Shown in pieces: positions 54,600-64,000 of a DNA stretch of 64,000 nt. The translations under genes were made by a program, and so were the position numbers. Position 1 is the stretch's first letter. Each line of letters starts with the position of its first letter. The DNA is from Hyalella azteca (taxonomy: Eukaryota; Arthropoda; Malacostraca; Amphipoda; Hyalellidae): assembly GCF_000764305.2 (NCBI RefSeq), contig NW_025937435.1, positions 27,276-91,275 of the forward strand, written 5' to 3'. The notes under the pieces were generated by a model. The model was not told the origin of the DNA. It made no database searches and saw only the letters and a program-made list of their open reading frames with translations.

Positions 54600-57500
54600 A
54601 TTCTTCAGCCGCCGCTCTTCTCTAACAAAGACTGAAGAGAAAAAGTATGCGTAGGTAGTTTTCTCGGGAGCTGCTGATAGCGAGTAGGTAGTCTACTTTT
54701 GCCTGACTACCACACTTGGTAATGGCTATAAATATCAGTATTTAATGTCTGAATAGTGTACCTACATGCATTGATTCTCCTGGAAATTTAAATAAACCTT
54801 GTAGCCGTTGGGAATTCGCTGATCTATTTTAATTAATCCTCGTACGTTAGGGCAGAGACCCAGTGACTTCGCTGTATGGAGCGAAGTTCTCCCGCTACAT
54901 TGCCGCTGGGCACTACACGACATCCCTACTAAAATAGCGTAGCTAATCTTACTAAACGTGCATTAATACCATAGATTCGTATTTTTACTCCTACACAGAG
55001 GAGCCTAATATCTCTAGTAAATGTAAGCGTTGTTAGTTCTAAATTGCATCTTCCTACCACGGCGCGATCTCTTACAACTTACCTCAACAGTGCCTTCGAC
55101 CTGGCGGTTATCGTTATTGGACTCGTCACAATTATCATCATTTGATTCTACGATAGTAATAACCTGTATTTTAGCCGCGTCGAGGCTTCCCCAGAGGCGG
55201 ATTATTTCCGGTCGCCATTCATTCAGATATATGGGCAGAAGGGTAGGGTAGCAAAGTAGATCGTGTCCCGTGATCGATCTACACAGATGCAGTCAACCTT
55301 CTCGGGTAACTAGCAAAATCTGTGTCTTTCGTTGCTGACTCTTGAGTTCCTGGATACCCTGTGCCATCTCTTCGATATAATTGCTATTCGTCGAAATGGT
55401 ATAATGGTACAAAACACAGTTTCCTGCTTCGGTATGTGTTCGTTGAACTAGCTTGTCGATTAGCATGTTCAATGCTGTCTGGAGCCCCATCCCAGTGAAA
55501 ATTTACAGACGCGGCAGCTTCTGATTTGGGCTGGGGCGACTCTAAATTGTTTAGGGATTCTACTCGTTATACCCCAGAACTTGGTCACTTTATATGGCCT
55601 TGTATATAACTCCCGAAATTTACAATTGCCCCTGAAATGTCCAGGTGACTGAAAACGAGACATCCATATGAACGACATGTGCATCATTGCGTTAACCGCA
55701 AGTCGCGTCTTAAATCGCAGCCATTGACTCAACTGCCGAAAGTTGCCTTGCCAGTAAAACTACAATGGGTTTTTGAGGGTGAAACCCGCGGAATATCATA
55801 TTTTCTATGATTAGAAGAAATTGATATTTTGATATATCTTGCCTGCGTTTTCACTAGAAAGTAAAAAAACAACTTCTACAGCCTTGTGCCCGATCAGCAG
55901 ACTGTAAATTTGGCCAAAACTTGCGTCGTAAAGCAATGTATTTTCTCGATTCATTAACCATTGTGGGGGGGGGGGCGCTGAAGCCATCCAGAATATCCTA
56001 TTTGCTGCTATCTTAATTTATCGAATCTCTATTGTGGCACAGCCTTATACCACGCTCAAGGCAATAACGTCAGGAATTGAGCTACGTTCTTCTTTTGGAT
56101 ATACACGAGGTTGAACTGGTCGACGTAATGTAACTAACATTTTGGTTCGTTCATTGACCTCCATTAGGCAGTAGTTTCCCTATCCCGCGTGACCCAGGCC
56201 AGTGTGTGGCATTAGGTTACCTTTGATATGTTGTAATTCCCTTGTTTTGATGAATGACTGCAGATGAATAATTGTTATTACTCAACTGATTGGTCACATA
56301 GCATGTACATTTAATCAAAATGTGCTGGATCACGTATGGAGATATGATGACAAAGGTATATCTCTCCTGGCGAAGATCTGAGATCTTCATACTGGTCAAG
56401 AAAGTAGTTACCCTAAAAGAGTCGTCGTTCATCTTAATTCACGCAAACATTATTTCATACTTGGAAATCCATTGACTATATCCAGTGTTCCCTGCTGTCG
56501 TTTCGCCTATGTGAATTATTGGTTGACCTAAATTTCGTGCTCTAACTGTGCAATACTGACGGTGAACGTAAAGAGTTTTTAGTGGGAACTTGAGCATTAT
56601 GAACTATTTCAATTCTGCCCGATTACGATTATAACAAATGTGATGACAGATAAACTATTTTATCCCGTTTTTTGTAATTACAATGTTAACAAAAATTTGG
56701 TTTATTAGGCTATTATGATGGTCCGATCTTAATTTTTTTAATTCATTGCCACTGATCCGGCATGTCACTTATGCTGACAAGGAGAGTTATAGAAGGCATT
56801 TAAGGTTGAAGTAAGGATCATTTATTTTTTGTTAACACTCGTGGCTATAAAATTCACATGTAAAAAGCTTTCGCTTTTCATTTGGTGGAGGGTGACTGGA
56901 CTCTAAACTGGAAGCCAGTTCCTTCACGCCGCTCGTCAGTCTCAACTTCTCTTGCCGATCGCCCCCTTCGGTTTTCTTGTACAACAATACAAGAGTGTAT
57001 TCTGGTATCAGAAAACCAGCAGCAAAGTTAGTAACCATCAGTCAGTAAACCTGGGGGTAACTGCAACACATTTACCCCCAGGAGCATGACTGCCACTATC
57101 ACAACACTGATGGCTTCCAGCCCCTCATGAAGTCTTTAAGAAAAATGGATGCTGATATTCCAATGAACAGCATTCAAGCCCCAACAAGTGAAAAAAACAA
57201 GAAAACACAAAACAAGAAAGAAAAACAAGAAAAGTTGCTATGAAATTAATGATTTTATTTCAGCCTCTGCCTGGTCTGCGTTCCATACAAAAAACACTTC
57301 CGTTGAAAATAAAACATCAAAGTAGCTTGAAAAACATCAGTTATTCGAGCACTGCCAGTGGCAGCACAGCTAGCCCTTACATTTAAAAAGAATTAAAACT
57401 AAAATATAAAATATTTTTAATATACAAAGGATTACAAACCACATTTACAAATACAAATTTAAAATTTTTTCCTTTTGTCCGAATCTCATTATAATGCTTG
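54600..57500. other. Intergenic DNA with no identified gene
   Basis: Open frames are short and show no splice structure or domain. A poly-G run lies at 55965-55974. Nothing further can be supported. Confidence 0.4.
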
Positions 57501-57544
57501 CGACGGACATGCCTACTTAGAGCAGGTATTTCTATGCAGAATGT

Positions 57545-59873
57545 CTATGCAATGTGCCTTTTCAGTTGAGGTTTTCTGACGCAAGAATATTTACAGTCAG
57601 GACACCGCAGAGGTTTTTCACCCGAGTGCCTGAACATAATGTGACTTGTTAAGTTAGTCTTCAAATTAGTAAAATACTTACATTCAGCACAGTTATATTT
57701 TCTCTTGCCTTTACATGTTCTCTTGCATTGGATACGAACAGGAGTAATGGCTTACTCACGACTGTTCTCGGCCCAAGACTGAAGTTAATCGCTTGAGACA
57801 GCTTTTATAGCTTCGCTATTTGATGTCACCAGGGGCGTGACTTGATAAACAGGAAAGGCTAATACAAGGAAATGCTTATGAACATATCGCATGTGGAGGA
57901 TATTATCTTCAACAAGGAAGACATCAATCAGGAAATATCCAGGGACAAATGGTATCAACATTGTCACCTGACAGATAATTACAGCAATTAACAGGTTACT
58001 TCTTAGCAAACGCTATGTATGAAAAACTTCAACTTATTACTTAAGTTTTCTACTCAGAAACTAAATTTTGTAAGAAAATTGTTGAACATTGCAATGTAAA
58101 GAGAATTTTTTTAGAGATCAGCTTCGTCAGTAATATTAACAAAAACACAATGATAATATGAATGATAAGTTAAAATAGATATGCGAAATACAAATTAACA
58201 AAATTAGAATCATGAGAACAATGTTACCAAATATTAAAACCAGGAATGAAGTGTAATAAAACAAATAATCATACAAAATATGCATGCCAGCACCCCACAC
58301 TCCTGATGCACTGATGCCCATGACAGCCTCACTGGGAACATCCTTCCAAGGAGCACATGGCTGACCAAACCCACTAACAAACTAGATTATAAGTTAATGA
58401 CTGCAGGCACAGGAAAATGACTTTTGAAAATGGTAAAAATGTGGTCATAATATTTTTTCAATAAATATTGTCTTGGTGAATGCAGACTCAATACGAGGAA
58501 TGATGCCTTAAATATTCTGAGGGTCTTGCCTCACAAAAATATTCTGAGGGTCTTGCCTCGCATTAATAATATCCTTCCTCTCTACCTATCCTTGGACAAG
58601 TGTCAGGAAAAATACTTAGGAATTTTGACATGAACATATCAAGGTCTTCAAAATTTAAAGAAAAAAATTTATTGCAGAGCTGCTGGCTTAAAGAAGACTT
58701 TCACTCAACAGAGAGTATTTTCATGAATATTATATGCTTGATATCAAAATTTCAACACAAGTCATTGATTGAGCAACAAAGAGATCCACAGATTCACTAA
58801 TTTTATTCCTGATCTTCATACAAAGTTCACTCAAAATTATTATTTTCAATAAAACAACATAGGATATGCCCCTAACAAAATGAAGATTCTTATCCCGGCA
58901 AACACTCCCCACCTGTTTTTCTGTCACCCCTGCCATGGCTGAGGGTTGTTGGGGGGCGTGGGGAGCCTCATGAGCCTCACTTGGTGCTTCCCTCTTGCAG
59001 GGCACACACAGCGGGGCAGGAGGGACTGGCGGGTCCCAACAACCAGGGCTGGGGAGCTCACGGGCCTGCCAAGACAGATAAAAAATATTTCCGTTAATGA
59101 GAAAAAAATCTTTCTGGAAAATCTTGCTGTGTTTGGCACATATGATCATTAGTATAAAACATTGTTTTGCAAGATACATGCAAATATAAAATATGTCAAA
59201 TTTTACATTTTTTTATTCAAAATTTTTTGCTTTTGACAAAAGATTATATCATAATCAAGTTTTCAGATGCCAGCTAACATGTGTACCTTTTCATCATAAT
59301 TGAATGGTTCATCCTTTACACTTATAATCTCCATTGCATCCAACAGCTCCTCCTTGATGTTCTCAATTGGAACTTCAGGGGCTGAGGAGGCAGCCCCAGC
59401 ATCCAAAACTGCAAAAAGGAAACAGTGAAGTAAGGTGAAAAATGTTCCTCAGGAAAATGTTTCCTCAACATAGGAAGCATTTAGTTATTTCCTAAATAGG
59501 TAAATGCAATTGATTTTTTTGTAATGGAATAATTGATTGTAATATAATGGAAATTGTTTGTAATGGAATAATTGTTTGCAATGGAATAATTGTTTGTAAT
59601 GGAATAATTGTTCGAAATGGAAATTCTTGTCTGGAAATGTGTAAATTACAAAACTTTGGATTCAATTCCCCACCATGAACAGAGCAACATACAACCCTGC
59701 CAATAAACTATAAGTGCAGGATGGAGCAAAATGCCAGGCTCACCTTCACACTTCACACTGCCAGCATCAGCACACACTTGAGCGAGGCTTGGCATGGCAC
59801 ACCAGCCCCTCCCCACGGCAGCTGCAGGGAGTTGGCGCAGCAAGACCCGGCACTTGAATGCATTGCTTGCCAT
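57545..59873 (-). CDS. Small C2H2 zinc-finger protein (4 exons)
   Basis: Exons 59873-59744, 59408-59287, 59065-58913 and 57721-57545; all GT-AG and in phase; 192 residues. The start MASNAFKCRVLLRQLPAAAV has no recognised domain. Exon 2 is acidic, with IKEE and VKDEP, which fit sumoylation motifs common in insect zinc-finger factors. Exon 3 is Pro/Cys-rich (CWDPPVPPAPLCVPCKRE). Exon 4 has two fingers, YNCAECKYFTNLKTNLTSHI..H and LRCPDCKYSCVRKPQLKRHI, joined by HSGEKP, then stop. The second finger ends one residue after its first His, so it lacks a normal second His. Probably a nuclear DNA-binding regulator. Confidence 0.8.
57725..58910. other. Intron of the zinc-finger gene
   Basis: AT-rich unique DNA. 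A duplicated ATATTCTGAGGGTCTTGCCTC pair is at 58514-58560. No other feature seen. Confidence 0.6.
59520..59640. repeat. Short GTAATGGAATAATTGTTT repeats
   Basis: About six loose copies in the first intron of the zinc-finger gene. Confidence 0.8.
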
Positions 59874-60367
59874 GATAGTATGTGATGATTGTAGATGTGT
59901 AATAACTGCTAAAAATGAAATCTTCAGGCTATGTGACACATTATTGAGAAAATCTGTATACGTATATAAATATATCTGCACAAAAAAATTCATTAAGCAG
60001 TTACACTTTTAAAACCACCCCAGGGAAATCCATTAGCTGACAAGTCCTTTGCGGCATAAGTTTAAATGGGTGAAGTTTGAACCCTTCTTGAAATGGTTGT
60101 CAAATGCTCTATTTTATAGAGGATAAGCAAATTTAAACTCAGTCATTCCTTAACAACAAGGAAAATTTTTTGTCCTGTACTTTTTGTAAGACGTATTGCA
60201 TCAAAAATTTGTTTTCAACTGAATGAGGTTGCTTTTAATTAATTTACATGAAATGGCACAATTAAAAACAAGTGATAGGAATTATATTTTGGCTATCATA
60301 ATTTCAATGCAAAAGAGATTCTATCTACAAATTTTGTTAAGCCATGCCCTAGTTTGCATATCATTAG

Positions 60368-63216
60368 TTATAGTAATAGCAGTTTCAGAGAATTGTCCTC
60401 TGGAGAATTGTCCTCTGGAGAATTGTCCTCTGGAGAATTGTCCTCTGGAGAATTGTCCTCTGGAGAATTGTCCTCTGGAGAATTAAAGTCGCGATTGAAC
60501 CCCGCGTGGTACGCAAACGGCCAGGTGACAATCCTGTCACCAGCCTCTTGGATCGCCTGGAAAGGTTTATTTAAAGGTTTTTCAAAGGTTTATTTTAATA
60601 TAAACTAGAAGATCTAATATAGAGACGAAATCGGCTCTAAAAAAGTTGGAATTCCTCGTTCAAGCATTCAGAATTGCCATCTGCCATTACTCACCCACAA
60701 CAAAAATAAACAAATATCGCCACTCGACATATAGGCCCATGGCGTCTTCCCGATGATTCTTGTAGTTTTCGTGACTTGAATCGAGAAGAGATATATCTAC
60801 AATTAATTTTAGGTACTCAAGCATCATATGCATACATAACCATTTTCTTCACACATGACCATAACTCAGCCACATTCATATATCCTATAAATTCAGTTAC
60901 CGTGTTCCTTTATTTTCTACGGTAAAACTTTTTCTACTGGACTGAATAAATAACAATACCTACAAGTAATAGTGAGATTATTAAATCAACGACTAGGAGG
61001 ATATTGAAATATTTAGAAATAGAACATAGCCTTTCGATTCATTTAGTATATAGAAAATTGCAACCTAGACTTCGAGGAAACCAAAATAATTTTACTAATA
61101 AATTACAATAATAATTAATAAAATAACGGCAAATAATTGTGACTAACCCATTCGCAAGAAGAACTAACCTTATAACACTGGATATTTTCGGCCTTCTGAA
61201 TGGCTTCCGGTGATGCCAGCAGACATTTATGCCTCATGAAGGCTGGGCAGCCTTCCAATTCTCCATATACCTAACTTGAAAAAATTCAATCTTGGCTTCA
61301 AAAGTCTATCACCAACGTGAAGAAAAACATTTCATTGACCTGATATCAGCCAACATTCGTGATAACAAATATAACCTAACCTAACCTTCCAATTCTCCTA
61401 AATAGAAATCTGTTTTTCCCTTCAGCCAAGTCTCAAATGTGTACCCGTCTCTTGGCGCTATCGAATACCACTGTTTAGGCATGCCTGCATGTAGATAGGA
61501 TGCACTGCAGAGAAGAAAGAAATCAAAAACACTGTCGTAACGTGATATTGACAAAAACGTTACACTGTTAGAAAAAACGGTGAAAAAATGGTCCCACTGG
61601 CGTTCTAGTGGCCGGTGGCCCCGTGAAAATAAACTGTTTCGCCGTTTTTATCAGATGTTTTACGGATTTCTAGTGTTAAATTAGACTAAAAACGGCGACA
61701 CGGTGTTTCTTTTCACGTGCTGACCGGCCACTGAAACGCCGGTAATACCGTTAACGGTAATTTTTCTACCAGTGTAGAAATAAGGTAATTTTTAAAATAT
61801 ATCTCTCCATTCAATTAACCTGCTACAAGATCAATATAGACATTAATAATAGATTGCACGACTAACATAATCAATATTTAAAGTAAACTCTGATGACCTG
61901 TGAGTTAACAAAACTCCATTCTGTCAGGGGTAGTAACATTTGAAAAAAATACACTCTTTAGCTTCTGTAAGATATAATAACAATGGATATCGCTGTCACA
62001 AACACAGCTAGCGGACAAAAAAATTCGAATTACCTGTACAAATCCATGTCTTCGGTATGCCATGCGAAGCTCGACCCGTACGACCCAAAATACAGGTGCA
62101 CTGTTAGAAAAATGACCGTTAACGGTATTACCGGCATTTCAGTGGCCGGTCGGCACGTGAAAAGAAACACCGTTCCACCGTTTTTATTCCAATTTAACAC
62201 CAGAAATCCGTAAAACATATGATAAAAACGGCGAAACATTTTATTTTCACGGGTCGACCGGCCACTAGGATGCCGGTGGGACCGTTTTTTCAAACAGTGT
62301 ACGGCCTATTGACGCCAGGAATAGTGGAGCCATAATTTTCTTCCAACAACTTCAACATCGAGGGGAATCTTGGAAAATTCCAAACCTGCGCACAATACAA
62401 TAAGTATTCATTAAATGCATATCTTAAAATAAATTTCAATAAATAATAATGAATTTAAATTATCAATAATTACGCAAAATGTAAATAAAATACCAAGAAC
62501 AACAATATACCTTCGTTTCTTTGCGCATAAGCGATCCATCAATACACTGTTAGAAAAATGACCGTTAACGGTATTACCGGCGTTTCAGTGGCCGGTCGGT
62601 ACGTGAAAAGAAACACCGTTTCATCGTTTTTATTCCAATTTAACACCAGAAATCCGTAAAACGTCTGATAAAAACGGCGAAACAGTTTATTTTCACGGGG
62701 CGACCGGCCACTAGGATGCCGGTGGGACCGTTTTTTCACCGTTTTTTTCTAACAGTGTATCTGCCGCATACAGCACCTCGCGCTCAGTAATGTCCCGCCA
62801 GTAAATCTTCGTAACTGAGGTTTTTTGGACACGCATATACGCTGCGCGGTCCTGTTAAATTTTCGAATTCCTTCACGGACATGAAGTCCCTCTCTTCAAT
62901 CGAATCTTGCAGATAGATACCAGGGCCTATACTTTCAAAAAAAGTTAAGACATCGTAAGTTCATCAGCCAATCATTGACGGCCTTTCAAGCAAAATCCAC
63001 CAATCATAGACAAGAAAATAGAGCGTAAGTACTTACGTTCACTTAATCATAGACAAGAAAATAGAGCGTAAGTACTTACGTTCACTTAGCGAGTTTTGAA
63101 AGTATGGCCCCAGGATAAACTTCCCGTACCTTCTGTCGAAGTGGCTTGGTCATCAGCTGAGACTTCATAGACTCGAAGTCGTCTACAGTACACAGCTTTC
63201 CTTCCGGCAGACGAAG
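60368..63216 (-). CDS. KDM4-type JmjC histone demethylase (partial, MITE-interrupted)
   Basis: Pieces in order: 63216-63130 (LRLPEGKLCTVDDFESMKSQ...); about 62925-62758 plus 62542-62511 (RDFMSVKEF; TKIYWRDITEREVLYAAD|IDGSLMRKETK); 62385-62034 (VWNFPRFPSMLKLLEENYGS, GVNRPYLYFGSYGSSFAWHT, EDMDLY); 61504-61386 (SYLHAGMPKQWYSIAP); 61251-61169 (GCPAFMRHKCLLASPEAIQK); 60556-60368 (QEAGDRIVTWPFAYHAGFNR). This matches the KDM4 catalytic core: iron ligands His and Glu in WHTED and His in YHAGFN, and the 2-oxoglutarate Lys in the PK(Q)WYS motif. Family role: Fe(II)/2-oxoglutarate lysine demethylation of histone H3. JmjN is only partly seen. There is a frame conflict near 62835, and the frame stops at 60368 soon after the third iron ligand, so this copy may be non-functional. 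Confidence 0.85.
60385..60490 (-). repeat. 15-bp coding repeat, (NSPED)n, in the JmjC exon
   Basis: Seven copies of CTCTGGAGAATTGTC in frame encode Asn-Ser-Pro-Glu-Asp directly after the YHAGFNRDFN segment. After the last copy the frame reads NSLKLLLL and stops. Confidence 0.9.
61565..61776. mobile_element. CACTGTTAGAAAAA MITE, copy 1
   Basis: About 212 bases with inverted ends CACTGTTAGAAAAA / TTTTTCTACCAGTG, flanked by TA on both sides. Internal sub-repeats include CGGTGAAAAA, GGCCGGT and AAAACGGCGA. Lies in an intron of the JmjC gene. Confidence 0.88.
62099..62299. mobile_element. CACTGTTAGAAAAA MITE, copy 2, inside a JmjC exon
   Basis: About 201 bases. Removing it and one TA restores CCG-TAC-CTG-TAT-TTT-GGG, that is PYLYFG, the conserved KDM4 motif. 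The left flank reads TG instead of TA. Confidence 0.92.
62545..62757. mobile_element. CACTGTTAGAAAAA MITE, copy 3, inside a JmjC exon
   Basis: 213 bases with perfect inverted ends CACTGTTAGAAAAA and TTTTTCTAACAGTG and TA target duplications (62543-62544, 62758-62759). Removal joins LYAAD to IDGSLMRKE in frame. Confidence 0.93.
62926..63113. mobile_element. MITE of the TACTTTCAA family, copy 3
   Basis: GGCCTATACTTTCAA at the left and TTTTGAAAGTATGGCC at the right. It is in inverse orientation to copies 1 and 2, and its AATCATAGACAAGAAAATAG segment is internally duplicated. Lies between two exons of the JmjC gene. Confidence 0.83.
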
Positions 63217-63299
63217 CTGTAAATGCCAAACAAAACTCTAGTATAATATAAAAATCGTTAAATTTTCTCTTGTCATCAATGTTTAATATAATCAAATTT

Positions 63300-64000
63300 T
63301 TATTTGGAAAAATTTAACCTTATTTTATTTCTTTACGTTAACTTCAGTATACTTTATTTTAAAAAATATGAACAATAAATGATGCGAAAATATTACAAAA
63401 AATTAAAAAATTATTTTAAAAAATTCGTCGAAAATATAAAAAATAAAATCAAATCTCTAATATGGAATATTCTAAAAGTACATAAAAAATACATCTACTA
63501 TAATAATCCCTACATTATTTTACTTAATTCGGATATTGTTTTTTTTCACGATATTTCAATGCTTGCGCAAAAAGCGAATATAATAAACATTTTAAATATA
63601 TATTACCTTCACAATGCCACACTTATTTTCATTTTTATTTTCAATAGTTTCTATATATGTTGAAAAATTACTAAATTCGCGCCAACTCGGTGTCAGAGTC
63701 GGCACAATTTACATTTCAACACTTGATTTACTTCTCTTTCTTTTACAGGAAGCCATTTGTGATAAAAAATATAAAATATTGGATTAAATCATTACATATT
63801 TCCTCTCACATATTTCTCTCTCACCCCACCCTTTTTAATCAAAATTTAAGTTGAAGTCTTGGCCTATTCACGCCAGGAATACCGTAGCTTTCTACAAGAG
63901 TGGTAAAAATTGATGGGAATCGGTAAAACGGTAAAAGTTTATGTACTTGAGTAAAAAAATAACAATCAAGAGTGGTTAAAATTGATGGGAATCGGTAAAA
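63300..64000. other. AT-rich DNA at the right edge
   Basis: No coding exon supported. Two similar AAGAGTGGT(A/T)AAAATTGATGGG stretches at 63894-63930 and 63968-64000. Confidence 0.5.

Overview
The window looks like nuclear DNA of an invertebrate animal, probably an arthropod of crustacean type. This is inferred from small GC-rich coding exons in AT-rich introns, a tRNA-derived SINE, CR1/Jockey-like LINE remnants, several MITE families and extreme minisatellite content. It is a draft assembly with a 912-base gap (7976-8887), single-N joins at 11096, 15439, 16756 and 43677, and a leftover sequencing adapter at 16768-16786.

Region 1 (1 to about 37.7 kb) holds two divergent (head-to-head) type IV collagen genes, an arrangement known for vertebrate COL4A1/COL4A2 and the Drosophila pair. 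The minus-strand gene enters at 5138 and runs off the left edge. Its first visible exon encodes a 493-residue Asp-Pro-Tyr-Gly-Arg and Gly-Tyr repeat domain, then a 7S-like cysteine cluster, then Gly-X-Y helix with the GCNGT motif. The plus-strand gene can be traced through 33 phase-compatible exons, about 1841 residues: signal peptide (13102), 7S-like cysteines (14101), Gly-X-Y helix, complete NC1 domain, and then a C-terminal Gly/Tyr-rich extension of about 201 residues ending at 37679. Exons 6 and 7 lie out of order at 10012-10219 and 10593-10701. Phase and flanking minisatellites show that this block belongs at the gap at 16756. Nearly every collagen intron carries its own minisatellite, and several arrays are built from copies of splice junctions.

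Between the two collagen genes are a decayed LINE (about 6.1-7.7 kb), arrays and the gap. The minus gene's signal-peptide exon was not found. A long-inverted-repeat element sits at about 2.03-3.63 kb in the minus gene.

Region 2 (about 37.7-57.5 kb) is degenerate duplicated DNA. It contains four kinesin-14-like motor remnants (minus strand; one has lost its P-loop and is split by a MITE), a segmental duplication (about 40.18-41.99 kb and 50.57-52.05 kb), a pogo/Tigger-like DDE transposase fragment (47.9-48.4 kb), two exons of a co-Smad-like MH1 domain (44938-45349), and several in-phase exons of unrecognised genes.

Region 3 (57.5-64 kb) holds two minus-strand genes: a small C2H2 zinc-finger protein (59873 to 57545) and a KDM4-type JmjC demethylase (63216 to 60368). 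The demethylase has coding exons interrupted by about 200-bp MITEs and ends in a 15-bp repeat encoding Asn-Ser-Pro-Glu-Asp.
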